A stretch of 64,000 nt of DNA from Saccharomyces mikatae IFO 1815 (GCF_947241705.1 NC_079267.1:186001-250000), one strand, 5' to 3'; shown: positions 19,413 to 30,063, counted from the first letter of the stretch. Made by a program: numbers and translations. The notes: a model not told the origin generated them from the letters alone.

Positions 19413-20732
19413 ATGTCACTGAATGACTACCTGAGTCCCGTGCTCCCTCTAAATGAACAATTCGAATGTTTATCGCTACAGTCTATACCATTAGAAACCC
19501 ATTCTGTTGTAACGGCAGATAAAGATGACAAAAGAGTCCCGAAACACACGATTAAAACTCAACACTTCTTTAGTCTATTTCATCAAGAAAAAGTTTTTTT
19601 TTCATTAGAAGTATATGTTTATGTTACACTCTGGGACGAAACAGATGCCGAACGGTTAGTATTTGTGTCGAAGGCAGATACCAATGGTTATTGTGATACG
19701 AGGATAAGCGTTAAAGATATAACAAGGGTATTGTTGGAATTTATCTTATCAATTGATCCAAATTACTACCTTCAAAAAGTAAAACCGTTAACGAGACCAT
19801 ATAAGAAGATGCCCAATGAGCTGATCAATTCAGCCAGTACTCCTGTGAAAACTTTAAAGATCCTTGCTAAAAGGCTCAAACAATCAGGCAGCACAAAAAT
19901 TGAAGAGACCGCATCATCATGTTTCCAACAAAATTTTTATCTTTCATTCACTTGCTCTCGTGAAATTCTGACTAAAATTTGTTTATTTACTAGACCTGCA
20001 TCTCAATACCTCTTCCCAGATTCTTCAAAAAATAGCAAAAAGCATGTATTAAATGGTGAGGAGTTGCTTAAGTGGTGGGGTTCTATCTTAGATAGACTAC
20101 TAATTGAATGCTTTCAGACTGATACGCAAGCAAAATTAAGGATTCCTGGTGAAGACCCTGCTAGAGTAAGGTCATACTTAAGGGGAATGACGTATCCACT
20201 ATGGAAAGTAGGTGACATATTTACCTCTAAAGAAAAATCTCTTGCAGTATATACCATTCCATTATTTCCAGACGATCCCAAGGCTAGATTTATACACCAA
20301 TTGGCGGAGGAAGATCGTGTCCTCAAGATAAGCTCATCATCTTTCTGGATTGAGCTGCAAGAGCGCCAAGAGTTCAAACTAAGTGTCACAGTATCTGTAA
20401 TGGGAATATCAGGATACTCTCTTGCCGCCCCAACCTTATTTCTCTCTAATGTAGACGTCATTGTGCCGCGGTCACAGAAACAGTTCAGAGCTATTAAGAA
20501 GTACATAACTGGAGAGGAATATGATACTGAGGACGGAGCTATAGAAGCTTTTCTCAACATTCGCGACTTCCTAACGCTCAGAATGGCGACCAATCTTCAG
20601 TCTTTAACAGGGAAGAGAGAATATCAAGAAAAAAACTCACTGGGTCCTACAAGTAACGTCAACGCCATGGTAATAACCATGTTGAAACCTCGTAAAAAAG
20701 CTAAAGCTCGGCCTAAAACTCACGAAATATAG
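19413..20732 (+). CDS. RTT109: RTT109, histone H3 Lys56 acetyltransferase
   Basis: Predicted 439 residues (S. cerevisiae 436). Rtt109 acetylates newly made histone H3 on Lys56 (with Asf1) and Lys9/27 (with Vps75) and supports replication-coupled nucleosome assembly and DNA damage tolerance. The p300/CBP-like fold is recognisable. FPDDPKARF places Asp287, Asp288 and Lys290 at the known active-site and autoacetylation positions. The basic tail RKKAKARPK is the C-terminal Vps75/nuclear import region. The start MSLNDYLSPVLPLNEQFE fits the family. Confidence 0.96.
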   Translation: MSLNDYLSPVLPLNEQFECLSLQSIPLETHSVVTADKDDKRVPKHTIKTQHFFSLFHQEKVFFSLEVYVYVTLWDETDAERLVFVSKADTNGYCDTRISVKDITRVLLEFILSIDPNYYLQKVKPLTRPYKKMPNELINSASTPVKTLKILAKRLKQSGSTKIEETASSCFQQNFYLSFTCSREILTKICLFTRPASQYLFPDSSKNSKKHVLNGEELLKWWGSILDRLLIECFQTDTQAKLRIPGEDPARVRSYLRGMTYPLWKVGDIFTSKEKSLAVYTIPLFPDDPKARFIHQLAEEDRVLKISSSSFWIELQERQEFKLSVTVSVMGISGYSLAAPTLFLSNVDVIVPRSQKQFRAIKKYITGEEYDTEDGAIEAFLNIRDFLTLRMATNLQSLTGKREYQEKNSLGPTSNVNAMVITMLKPRKKAKARPKTHEI

Positions 20733-21013
20733 AACTTTATTATTTATCATATATATATATAGCATGAATCTTATAAAATATATCTTTGTATTCATTGATA
20801 CTATCCTGGCTACCACCTTTCTATGTAATGATAGGTCCTCAAATTTTACTACGCGGTGCACGCCTGTAAGGTCGGGCAAAATACAGTATGGGAGCAACAA
20901 ATAAGAGGGTAGGATGAAATTGTCTACCTTTGTTTATTGTTCAAAATTGGCTAAAGTTTCCCAGAAAAACACCATAGCCAATTACGAGCAAATCTCAAGA
21001 CTACAGATAGAGA

Positions 21014-23287
21014 ATGGCTAGTTTAGAAGATCTTATCCCCACTGTCAATAAGCTGCAGGATGTTATGTACGATTCCGGAATCGACACACTCGATTTGCCT
21101 ATTTTGGCTGTTGTTGGGTCACAATCCTCCGGGAAATCATCAATCTTGGAGACCTTAGTTGGCAGAGACTTTTTACCTAGGGGTACTGGTATTGTCACCA
21201 GAAGACCTTTAGTTCTTCAACTAAATAACATACCACCAAATTCTCCTCTAATAGAGGAGGATGACAACTCCGTTAATTCTCATGATGAAGTTACAAAGGT
21301 ATCAGGGTTTGAAGCCGGTACAAAGCCTTTGGAGTACAAAGACAAGGAAAGAAACCATGCGGATGAGTGGGGTGAATTCCTGCATATACCGGGGAAACGG
21401 TTTTATGATTTCGATGATATTAAGAGAGAAATCGAAAATGAAACTGCAAGAATAGCTGGTAAGGATAAAGGTATCAGCAAGATCCCTATTAATTTGAAGG
21501 TCTTCTCCCCACATGTTCTGAACTTAACACTGGTAGATTTGCCTGGGATTACTAAAGTTCCTATTGGAGAACAACCGCCTGATATTGAAAAGCAGATCAA
21601 GAATTTGATCCTGGACTATATAGCTACTCCCAATTGTTTAATTTTGGCTGTTTCACCAGCCAATGTCGATCTTGTTAATTCTGAATCTTTAAAATTAGCT
21701 AGAGAGGTGGACCCTCAGGGGAAAAGAACTATTGGTGTCATCACCAAATTGGATTTGATGGATTCTGGAACTAATGCTCTGGATATCTTATCTGGAAAAA
21801 TGTATCCCCTAAAATTAGGTTTTGTTGGAGTAGTAAATCGCTCACAACAAGATATCCAATTAAACAAGACTGTTGAAGAATCCTTGGATAAAGAAGAGGA
21901 CTATTTTAGAAAACATCCAGTCTACAGAACCATTTCAACTAAGTGTGGCACGCGCTACTTGGCCAAATTGTTAAACCAAACGTTGCTAAGTCACATTAGA
22001 GATAAACTTCCGGATATTAAGACCAAATTGAATACCTTGATCTCTCAAACAGAACAAGAACTCGCTAGGTATGGTGGCGTAGGGGCCACTACTAATGAAA
22101 ACAGAGCTAGCCTTGTCTTACAATTAATGAATAAGTTTTCTACAAACTTTATCTCATCCATAGACGGTACGTCTTCTGATATCAATACTAAGGAACTCTG
22201 TGGTGGTGCCCGTATTTACTACATTTATAATAATGTATTTGGGAACTCCCTAAAGTCAATTGATCCAACTTCCAACTTATCTGTTCTTGACATTAGAACC
22301 GCCATTAGAAATTCTACTGGCCCTCGTCCCACTTTGTTTGTTCCTGAATTGGCATTTGATCTTTTAGTTAAACCTCAGATTAAACTGTTATTGGAACCGT
22401 CTCAGCGCTGCGTCGAGCTAGTTTACGAGGAGTTGATGAAAATATGCCATAAATGTGGCTCTGCTGAACTAGCTAGATATCCTAAATTAAAGAGTATGTT
22501 AATAGAAGTAATAAGTGAGCTACTTAGAGAAAGATTACAACCTACTCGCTCTTACGTTGAAAGCTTAATTGATATACATCGAGCATACATCAATACCAAT
22601 CATCCTAATTTTCTAAGTGCCACGGAGGCAATGGACGATATCATGAAAACACGTAGAAAACGGAATCGAGAATTATCAAAGAGCAGATTGTCTCAACAGG
22701 AGAATGGTCAAACTAACGGTATTAACGGGACTTCATCTACCTCCTCAAATATAGAACAAGATTCTACAAAAAACAGTGATTATGAAGATGATGGGATCGA
22801 TACAGAATCGAAGCAAACAAAGGATAAGTTCTTGAATTACTTTTTTGGTAAGGATAAAAAGGGACAGCCTGTGTTTGATGCACTAGGAAAGAAAAGGACT
22901 ACTGCAGGTGAAGGTAATATTGAAGATTTCAGAAATTTACAAATATCAGACTTCTCATTAGGAGATATAGATGACCTTGAAAACGCAGAACCTCCACTAA
23001 CTGAGAGAGAGGAGTTGGAGTGCGAACTAATCAAACGGTTGATTGTTTCATACTTTGATATTATAAGAGAGATGATTGAAGATCAAGTACCAAAAGCAGT
23101 TATGTGCTTACTCGTAAATTTCTGTAAAGATTCTGTTCAAAATCGATTAGTAACCAAACTCTACAAAGAAACGTTATTCGAAGAACTATTAGTTGAGGAC
23201 CAAACTTTAGCTCAAGACAGAGAACTATGTGTGAAATCTCTCGGGGTTTATAAAAAGGCCGCAACCCTTATTAGTAATATTCTGTAA
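21014..23287 (+). CDS. DNM1: DNM1, dynamin-related GTPase for mitochondrial and peroxisomal fission
   Basis: Predicted 757 residues, the family length. Dnm1 assembles on mitochondria through Fis1 with Mdv1/Caf4 and constricts the outer membrane; it also divides peroxisomes. GTPase motifs: G1 GSQSSGKS at residues 35-42, G2 Thr region GTGIVTRRP, G3 DLPG at 175-178, G4 TKLD at 244-247. The middle/stalk region follows. The variable B insert (about 530-650) is Ser/Asn-rich and carries most of the divergence. The GTPase effector domain is at about 665-757 (REELECELIKRLIVSYFDIIREMIEDQVPKA split across helices). It is the last gene before the centromere. Confidence 0.98.
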   Translation: MASLEDLIPTVNKLQDVMYDSGIDTLDLPILAVVGSQSSGKSSILETLVGRDFLPRGTGIVTRRPLVLQLNNIPPNSPLIEEDDNSVNSHDEVTKVSGFEAGTKPLEYKDKERNHADEWGEFLHIPGKRFYDFDDIKREIENETARIAGKDKGISKIPINLKVFSPHVLNLTLVDLPGITKVPIGEQPPDIEKQIKNLILDYIATPNCLILAVSPANVDLVNSESLKLAREVDPQGKRTIGVITKLDLMDSGTNALDILSGKMYPLKLGFVGVVNRSQQDIQLNKTVEESLDKEEDYFRKHPVYRTISTKCGTRYLAKLLNQTLLSHIRDKLPDIKTKLNTLISQTEQELARYGGVGATTNENRASLVLQLMNKFSTNFISSIDGTSSDINTKELCGGARIYYIYNNVFGNSLKSIDPTSNLSVLDIRTAIRNSTGPRPTLFVPELAFDLLVKPQIKLLLEPSQRCVELVYEELMKICHKCGSAELARYPKLKSMLIEVISELLRERLQPTRSYVESLIDIHRAYINTNHPNFLSATEAMDDIMKTRRKRNRELSKSRLSQQENGQTNGINGTSSTSSNIEQDSTKNSDYEDDGIDTESKQTKDKFLNYFFGKDKKGQPVFDALGKKRTTAGEGNIEDFRNLQISDFSLGDIDDLENAEPPLTEREELECELIKRLIVSYFDIIREMIEDQVPKAVMCLLVNFCKDSVQNRLVTKLYKETLFEELLVEDQTLAQDRELCVKSLGVYKKAATLISNIL

Positions 23288-24056
23288 TTGCATTATTCAT
23301 TTTATTTTTCGATCTTCCTTCAACACTGCGGGCGTAATTATAGGGCAGTACTTTTCTTCTCTTCATTCATCTTTATTCCCTCTTTCGAATGTGCTCTTAA
23401 TTCTTTTTCCTGTTAATAAAACAACACCTAAATAAATAAATAAATAAATAATAAATATTAGCAATCTCAAAAGTACTAACTGAACTAAAGAAACTTTTTT
23501 AGGTTAGGTCTCCAAAAAGGTATAGAAGGGAAAAGAATGTTTCATTCCGACCTAAGTTTATGAAATGTTCTAGAAAACTTAAACGAGATGGACACTGATC
23601 AATAGAACGACCAACCAAGAAAGACAAGTGTACTGCAGCGAGACGTTCTTGGTTTAATACGGCTATTAAGTGAGAGACCGGTTATAACTTGAAGACTAAA
23701 GAAAGCTGCAATCATAAAGATATATTATTGATTTGTAAGTAAGACAGTCCAATGGTGTTATTCACATTATGTTTTCCAAACAACTTTTAGTTGTCAAAGA
23801 AGCGCCTCACTTATATCGTATGGGAGATGAAAACAATTTAAAAGAGGCGATAGATAAGGCTTCTTCATATAGAGAAGACGTTATGCTCCAAATATGAATA
23901 CCAGTCATAAAATACGGTGTATATCTTGAAACAATAGCTTTATACAGACCTATAGAACGAAAACTTCAGAAATCTTTTATTAATCCTTATAAGTTCACCT
24001 TCATGCACATGAACTTTTACTAGAAGAAATTACCTTTTAGGATTCCCGCTTAACTA
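23288..24056. other. Pericentromeric spacer, DNM1 side
   Basis: Nothing gene-like. It has a T-rich 3' flank for DNM1 and a short TAAA tandem repeat at 23429-23450. A TACTAAC sequence at 23474-23480 has no partner splice sites. Confidence 0.5.
23429..23450. repeat. Short (TAAA)n microsatellite
   Basis: About five tandem TAAA units in the DNM1 3' flank. Confidence 0.8.
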
Positions 24057-24176
24057 TTTTTATGTATTCGGAGGTCAAATACATAAAATTAGTTTTTAAA
24101 AAAAGAAAACATTATTAATTAATAATTTTTATATAATTAAGTAAAATATATTATAACTAAAAATTGTTCACGTGAC
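24057..24176 (-). other. CEN12: Point centromere CEN12 (CDEI-CDEII-CDEIII)
   Basis: Read on the minus strand. CDEI is at 24169-24176, GTCACGTG, matching RTCACRTG (Cbf1 site). CDEII is 24084-24168, 85 bp with only six G/C bases (about 93 percent AT). CDEIII lies at 24057-24083; its minus strand starts TGTATTTGA, holds the essential CCG core at 24071-24069 (TCCGAA), and ends in AAAAA, matching the CBF3-binding consensus. The total of 120 bp and the place between DNM1 (YLL001W) and YLR001C identify it as CEN12. One Cse4 nucleosome is expected here. Confidence 0.95.
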
Positions 24177-24492
24177 TGCTACAACCGGATTAATTTTAAC
24201 TTTTTTTCTTTAATGGTTCATATGTTAAATACAATAATACATTTCAAGAATTCTTCCCCAAATACCACTTTAAACTTCAACAACACCTTGATAACGTATT
24301 AAGAGGAAACTAAATTTTCATTTGGAGTAGGAAGCAACTATTTATTGTTCCATAGAAATATGGGAATAATCCGTCACAATCCAACACCAGTCCTTGTTTA
24401 TTTAATATAGCTTAATTTGATGGATATTACACATAATCAAGACTAATGAAGATACATAGCTCATATCTAATACTATTTTGATACAGTGAAAT
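24177..24492. other. Pericentromeric spacer, YLR001C side
   Basis: AT-rich spacer between CDEI and the 3' end of YLR001C. No gene or repeat is seen. Confidence 0.5.
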
Positions 24493-27078
24493 TTAGGAAT
24501 GACTGACGCTTCGATTGCCACTTTGCTCTGATCCTAATTTTCGTATGTCCCTAGGCCTCTGTGTAGCGTTACCAGAATACGATCCCTCAAAACTAGGCTG
24601 AGAAAGCGGTGATACATGCGCGGTTGCAGAGTAAGAAGGATTACGAATTATAGGGGAAGATTGAATTAGCGGTGTGGTTGCTTGTTCGACTCTCCTTTCG
24701 TCACTATTGTGTTTTACTTTTCCGCCTCTTGTGATAATTATACAAAACAACAATGAGATGGCTAAGGTAACACCAATTATCATTCCAAATCCAACCGCTA
24801 TTCCTGGCAGATGCAAATGGTATTTTTCACTGTCTAACCATGATAAAGATATGGGCTTGTCGATTAGGAACACGCATGATCTATTTGAGCTAGAAGTACA
24901 TCCCCTTTTAAGAATTCTTACTTCTTTGCCCCAGTCGTCGTCCTCTATGCTAATAAAAACGTTGTTTAGATAATCTTTCCTACAGGCTAGTTGTTTTCCC
25001 GATTTGGTATTAATGACGCCATTGCAATCCAGCAGATTTTGCGTTTGATTAGCTGGAATTAAATGGAGTTCGAGAAATATTCTCAAATCTGTTGAGTTTA
25101 CCGTAATACCACTCAAAGGGATAGAAGAAGCCGTTGGGACTAAAATCGAGTATTCTTCCTTATTCCGAATTATTGAAGAGAGGTCATGAAATAAGTTAAA
25201 AAACTCAAAGATTTCTTTCGTTCCAGTAGTTTCTATAAGTTCCTTCAGAGATATTTCCAAACCAACTGGAAGATTTAATTGATTTATAGGATGAACAACT
25301 CCCTGATTAAAAAATACATCAGAATTTTCTTCAACAAAAATACTTTCATTTATATTACTCACTGAAATTTTCGTTAGGTTCTGGCTTCCCATGACTTCTT
25401 CTATTTCGATAGATACTGAGTTTCCGTATAAATTCTTGACTGTAGTTGAGATACTATAGTTGTTTGAATAAATAAGGTCCTCGAAAATTAGGTTTTTCAT
25501 GAGAAAGTTTAATGCGGTTTCGTTTGACCTCAAGTAGTCTATAGTTAGGTCATTATTGCTCCAGGAATTCATACACGGAAGGAGTATCGTGTATCCTTTA
25601 TGGTTTGATGGTAGATCTAAAAGATCAAGATCCTTCAAAAGCATCAGTGAAATAGAACAGTGGTCTTGTGGTGGTAATGACAACACTAAATCTCCTGGTA
25701 ATTGAAGATCGTCGTCGATGGAATAGATGTACGTATTACCAATCTCATAAGGTTTAGTATTTAGAATCTTGAAACGACCATTTATGTAATAACCTTTGTT
25801 AGACCTTGTGATTTTGAATTTTTGGCAATGTCCACCAAGCCTTTTAGCTGAAGAGCAAAATGCGGAATCATAAATTTGAGTAGTGACGTATTGGTTTTGA
25901 CGCAATAAGGAAAATTCTTCTTCAAGATCGATTCTATCTTCAACAAAATGATACAGAAGTGATGGTTTTGTGTAGCCACGATCCTCATTAAAAGAAGCTT
26001 GAGGAACAAATATCGTTGTTTTCTTATCGTTTTGAATAAACTTTTCAAGGTCTCTGAAATACAACTCCTTAACGAATTCTGAGCAGTTCAAACCGTGTAG
26101 ATACTTTTCAGCATCAAAATGAATATGCGTCCGTAAAAAGTCCAAGTCAGAAAAGCCATGAGCAATGCCTATTTCAAAAATTTTGTTGGATATACATGAG
26201 AAATCTGATTCATTAACACTTAGTGCCGTTCCTTCAGTATTGCTCTTGATCAAGAGATGCCTATTATTTTTATTTTTCAAAATTAGCTCATTGGGTAAAA
26301 TACCACCATGTACCTCATCAATAACAAGTTCCTGAATAAGGGATGTTCTATCGGCGATCCATTTGTCTTGAGAAATCGCATTTGATTTTCCCATTTTTTT
26401 GTATTTGTCAGTTAAATAGTTTATTTCAATTGTATTGAAGGATTCTCGAAAATTTACATCTAAAGGAATCAAAATAGTAGATAAATTCGTATATGCATTA
26501 TAGTTTGAAAAACTGGTCAGAAAATCATTGAACACATTTAAATCCTGAGTTTCTTTGTTTAGTTGTACTAGCAACTCATTTATTTTAGGTGGGATAAGTA
26601 AAATGTTATTAATACCTTGTACTGAAGCATTTTGAAAACTAGGTTGTAGATCGGGATCAACAATGGCAATATCATTGACAAAACAATGACGTTCATATTT
26701 TTTCAGCAGTAGAGGTGCTTTTGCAGCTCTTTTTTCTAGGTAGGTACCATTTTTAAGCTCTTTCACCTCCAACACCCTATTATGCATAAGGAAATTTTCA
26801 ATATGGAAATGTTCTTCAAACTGCTGCGTTATTCGGTCGTCTTTAGCAAACGCTGAATTAACCGGAGCAAAAAGGGTAAAGTTTTGTAGTTCATTCAAGT
26901 ATTGTACGTGGCCAGTCTTCTGGATGACTCTTAAAAAAGTTGAGAATTCAACATTTTCTGAGAGGATGTCTATTACTGTGCTAAATGGAAAATCATCCTT
27001 AGGATTCTGTTGAAATGCTTGCACAAGCCCCAGTATCGGCAGCAGCCAGAAAGTACATATGATTGATTGAATGTTCAT
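24493..27078 (-). CDS. YLR001C: YLR001C, fasciclin-domain type I membrane protein
   Basis: Predicted 861 residues. An N-terminal signal peptide (MNIQSIICTFWLLPILGLVQA) leads into a large luminal region with FAS1-type repeats, for example VIDILSENVEFSTFLRVIQKTG with FTLFAPVNSAF (about 35-80) and further degenerate copies such as ILIPLD, TTIFVPQASF and YTILLPCMNSW. There are many N-glycosylation sequons. One transmembrane helix lies near residue 765-790 (GIAVGFGMIIGVTLAISLLF), followed by a cytosolic tail of about 70 residues. The S. cerevisiae orthologue is uncharacterised; a vacuolar location has been reported. Fasciclin domains usually mediate adhesion, but the role here is unknown. Confidence 0.9.
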   Translation of the reverse strand: MNIQSIICTFWLLPILGLVQAFQQNPKDDFPFSTVIDILSENVEFSTFLRVIQKTGHVQYLNELQNFTLFAPVNSAFAKDDRITQQFEEHFHIENFLMHNRVLEVKELKNGTYLEKRAAKAPLLLKKYERHCFVNDIAIVDPDLQPSFQNASVQGINNILLIPPKINELLVQLNKETQDLNVFNDFLTSFSNYNAYTNLSTILIPLDVNFRESFNTIEINYLTDKYKKMGKSNAISQDKWIADRTSLIQELVIDEVHGGILPNELILKNKNNRHLLIKSNTEGTALSVNESDFSCISNKIFEIGIAHGFSDLDFLRTHIHFDAEKYLHGLNCSEFVKELYFRDLEKFIQNDKKTTIFVPQASFNEDRGYTKPSLLYHFVEDRIDLEEEFSLLRQNQYVTTQIYDSAFCSSAKRLGGHCQKFKITRSNKGYYINGRFKILNTKPYEIGNTYIYSIDDDLQLPGDLVLSLPPQDHCSISLMLLKDLDLLDLPSNHKGYTILLPCMNSWSNNDLTIDYLRSNETALNFLMKNLIFEDLIYSNNYSISTTVKNLYGNSVSIEIEEVMGSQNLTKISVSNINESIFVEENSDVFFNQGVVHPINQLNLPVGLEISLKELIETTGTKEIFEFFNLFHDLSSIIRNKEEYSILVPTASSIPLSGITVNSTDLRIFLELHLIPANQTQNLLDCNGVINTKSGKQLACRKDYLNNVFISIEDDDWGKEVRILKRGCTSSSNRSCVFLIDKPISLSWLDSEKYHLHLPGIAVGFGMIIGVTLAISLLFCIIITRGGKVKHNSDERRVEQATTPLIQSSPIIRNPSYSATAHVSPLSQPSFEGSYSGNATQRPRDIRKLGSEQSGNRSVSHS

Positions 27079-27437
27079 TGAAGGAGATTAGTCTGATTTG
27101 TTTGACACATCGTGTCACTCACGGCTTAGATAAGAAGCCGTTTGTCTATTTTCAAGCCCTTAAAATACGCCCAATGAAAAGTCCGACCGAATAAAATTCT
27201 CCTAGCACGGTTTGGGAAGTAGTATTCTCCAATTCAGAGAGACAGAACATTCAGCTGTGGAGTATCTATTTAAAAAACCTGAGCTTAGTTCCCATTGTAA
27301 TATACTTTGTTTGTTGTAATTGATTAAAAATGTTGTTGTAATGCTAATAGTTATACAATTCTACCTCACGTGAAAAAAATGATTGGCAAACGATAAACCG
27401 CCAGTTGCTTATAAACTTACTTGTATATAGGAAATAC
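27079..27437. other. YLR001C upstream region and NOC3 3' flank
   Basis: It carries a TCACGTGA octamer at 27366-27373, about 290 bp upstream of YLR001C and 65 bp past the NOC3 stop. No gene is seen. Confidence 0.5.
27366..27373. promoter_or_regulatory. TCACGTGA palindrome (Cbf1-type E-box)
   Basis: This is the optimal Cbf1 octamer, the same core as in CDEI and in the site upstream of PSR1. Whether it regulates YLR001C is unknown. Confidence 0.4.
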
Positions 27438-29426
27438 CTATTTAGAGTATTCTTTTGATCTAGTTGATAAAGAGTGTAGCCCCTTCGTAACTATAGGGCA
27501 ATAGTGTTTTACAAGAAGAGCGTTATCCCATAGTGTTGCCGCATCTGCGTTACTCCTTGAAGGATTATCAGCCTCCATTACAAAATGGCCGTTGCCTATT
27601 CTATCTTCGGAAGAGTAAAGGCCTGAAATTTCAGGATATCTATTCATCAATTTATCAATAAATTTTAGGATGGCAATACTTGTTTTTTCTGGGGCATGAC
27701 TGATGCACATGTACAATCTTTTGGTGAAAGCTGTAGCCCTTTCCTTGGTCCCTGATTTGGAACGGAAGAATATATGATCTAGCGCCTTTAATAAAAGTTC
27801 TGCTTTAGTAGAAACGTTAACTGATGGTTTTATTATTTCGATATTGAGAGGATCAGCTAATCTCAACGACCTATAAGACAGTTCAATGTCTGCATCGAGG
27901 CAAATGTAAGGTAATAGTGCATAAAGCCCATCCACGAATTTGGACAAGTCCATATTAACTTTCATATGTTGTGTATTCGAAATAAGCGAGAATGCACTAA
28001 CAATACAAAGCAAAGCTTTACGAACTTCGTCAGAAGAAAGATCATCAAATTCGGTGTCACTAATTAGTTCTTTCATTACCTCGAGGAAATCCCCTAAAAG
28101 ATCAAAGTTAGCCATATTACCGAATTTCGTTAGGCCTTCCAATACCGATCCAATGAGCGCTTTAGCATTATTTTTCAAAATATTCAAATAAATAGTGAAC
28201 ACAATTTTTAAAATTTCAGACTGATTTCTTTCTCTCTCTTCTGCAGAAACAGCTTGCTCGGCGCTACGCATTTCCTCCTCAATTTGTTGCATTTCTTTTC
28301 GAGCTTTTTTCTGCTTTTTCGACAAATGGATTCTATCTTTCTTCTTTAACTTAGGAGTTCCGACGTGTTCTTCGGTTTTGGTATTGGGGTCGTAATCATG
28401 CAAAACATCCAAAGATAATAACATATTCAGAACAGACTCTTCAATGTTGAAATTTCTTGTCTTCAGTATTCTGTTGAAAATTCTAAGTATTTCGAACGAA
28501 ATTGAGCCCTCTTCGTCCTCATTTAACAGAGTTTCGAATGTCTTGATTATTTGAATAGAGGTTGGATCTGTCGAAATTTTTGGTTTGCAAATTCTACGCA
28601 ACAATAAAGTAAAGATATCCGTCCTGAAATTGAAATGAGATGCGGTAGAGATCAATTCCTTGGCAGCTTGAGTAGCCAAAATGCCTAATGAAACCTGCAT
28701 AGGGGCAGCGTTACTGGGAGTTTTCGAAAGATTCTGCAATCTTCCAACATAATTTTTGTAGTTATAAACTAAAGCCTGCTCAAAATTTCTAAGCTTAGAG
28801 ACTTCCTTAGAGACTTTTTCCTTTTTTTCGCTTTCAGTCAATGGTCTAATTCTATAGCCTGGTATGATACTTTTAAACACAGGAACCAAAGCCAACATGG
28901 AAAATTTGCAAGTGTTAGGATTTTTAGATTCTACCATTTTACATAAACGCGCTAATGCAGCAGTGTTTTCTTCAGGTTCCTCCATAATTTTAGTGACCAA
29001 GTCAGCAATGTCTTCCTTTAGCTGTATAACTTTTTCTTCCGTATCAGGCTCTTCTTCTTTCGGCTCTTCTTCTTGTTCTTCATTTAGTGACTCATCACCT
29101 TCTGAAGAGTCACTAAATTCCTCTTCTGTTTCGTTCTTCTTTAGCTTTTCTTGAGCTTTATGTAGTTTTCTTTCAACTTTACCATTAACCTTGATAGGAA
29201 GTCCTTCTACAAGGTTCGATGTATCAGAGCGATTCTTTCTAGGAACTATTTCATAGTCCTGTTCTTCTTCATCCCAGGATGCGCCTTTAGTGCTATTTAT
29301 GGCATTTTCACCTATATTTTCTGGCACATTTTGGAAGGCATTGCTTTCTAATAAAGAATCTTCGTGCTTTCTCTTTTTTGCAGTTCTTTCCTGAATGCGA
29401 AATTGTGACCTATTTCTCTTAGCCAT
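27438..29426 (-). CDS. NOC3: NOC3, nucleolar complex protein for pre-60S maturation
   Basis: Predicted 662 residues (S. cerevisiae 663). Noc3 pairs with Noc2 to move pre-60S particles from nucleolus to nucleoplasm and has a reported second role in loading pre-replication complexes. The N-terminus is basic (MAKRNRSQFRIQERTAKKRKHED), then an acidic stretch (EEFSDSSEGDESLNEEQEEEPKEEE) and a helical-repeat body. A coiled-coil, Lys/Glu-rich insert is at about 355-400 (KKKDRIHLSKKQKKARKEM). The C-terminal CBF/MAK21-like region includes RSLRLADPLNIEIIKPS. It is read leftward, 637 bp from the 3' end of CMS1. Confidence 0.96.
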   Translation of the reverse strand: MAKRNRSQFRIQERTAKKRKHEDSLLESNAFQNVPENIGENAINSTKGASWDEEEQDYEIVPRKNRSDTSNLVEGLPIKVNGKVERKLHKAQEKLKKNETEEEFSDSSEGDESLNEEQEEEPKEEEPDTEEKVIQLKEDIADLVTKIMEEPEENTAALARLCKMVESKNPNTCKFSMLALVPVFKSIIPGYRIRPLTESEKKEKVSKEVSKLRNFEQALVYNYKNYVGRLQNLSKTPSNAAPMQVSLGILATQAAKELISTASHFNFRTDIFTLLLRRICKPKISTDPTSIQIIKTFETLLNEDEEGSISFEILRIFNRILKTRNFNIEESVLNMLLSLDVLHDYDPNTKTEEHVGTPKLKKKDRIHLSKKQKKARKEMQQIEEEMRSAEQAVSAEERERNQSEILKIVFTIYLNILKNNAKALIGSVLEGLTKFGNMANFDLLGDFLEVMKELISDTEFDDLSSDEVRKALLCIVSAFSLISNTQHMKVNMDLSKFVDGLYALLPYICLDADIELSYRSLRLADPLNIEIIKPSVNVSTKAELLLKALDHIFFRSKSGTKERATAFTKRLYMCISHAPEKTSIAILKFIDKLMNRYPEISGLYSSEDRIGNGHFVMEADNPSRSNADAATLWDNALLVKHYCPIVTKGLHSLSTRSKEYSK

Positions 29427-30063
29427 TGCTCTAGTATTTTCCCCACCTTTTTATATATTTGGGTTGGACTTTCACGTTTATTGAAGACATGAAGCATCAA
29501 ATCAATACTATATATGGCAGGTAATTTGAATGTACATGAGATAAAATTTTCCAGTTTTCGGGCATCGCAAAAAAAAAATTCAGACACTGAAATCAAAACC
29601 ATGTAGTATGTTCGTCGTGACCTGAAGAAAACAACGAGTTCTCAGGTATGATCAAACTCTAAATACGATACACTTGATGGGACAAATAAAATAAGAGATA
29701 TTCGTTTCATATGTAATTAAAGAAAAGCAGTCATTATTTATAACAGTACCGCATAGTAAGCGACGTCGGACCTTTATGATACTTGAAATCAATTAATATT
29801 GAATCTTAAGAATAAAAAAAGTTGTATTGTAAAAAGTCAAGAATACTGAAGGTTTCTCTTTTCGCAATAATTGGTTCCCAGTAATCATTTTCTTTAAATG
29901 CCATCCTCTCCTTCATTTTACTTTTTGGAAGTATTTTGAATAATCTGAGAAAATAATTTGAATTGTTGGCTTAAATCTAAAATTAAATATATGATATACC
30001 TAAATTACGATTGATGGTTAAAAGTGTACTTTTCTATGTAAAATCCTTTATGAAGATGCGTTA
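29427..30063. other. NOC3 upstream region and CMS1 3' flank
   Basis: A long AT-rich spacer. The only candidate element is an imperfect RRPE near the NOC3 start (29543-29552). No tRNA, LTR or credible ORF is seen. Confidence 0.5.
29543..29552. promoter_or_regulatory. Possible RRPE-like box upstream of NOC3
   Basis: AAAATTTTCC lies about 120 bp before the NOC3 ATG. It lacks the fifth A of RRPE. A GCGATG match on the minus strand at 29563-29568 shares six bases with PAC. Weak by itself, but NOC3 belongs to the regulon that uses these boxes. Confidence 0.35.

Noticed and set aside
23474-23480. TACTAAC, the yeast intron branch-point sequence, downstream of DNM1
   Set aside because: No GTATGT donor with a coding exon lies upstream and no exon-like frame follows; DNM1 ends normally with its own stop.
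23288-24492. Replication origin near the centromere
   Set aside because: An early origin is plausible here, but I could not point to an 11-bp ACS match with supporting B elements by eye.
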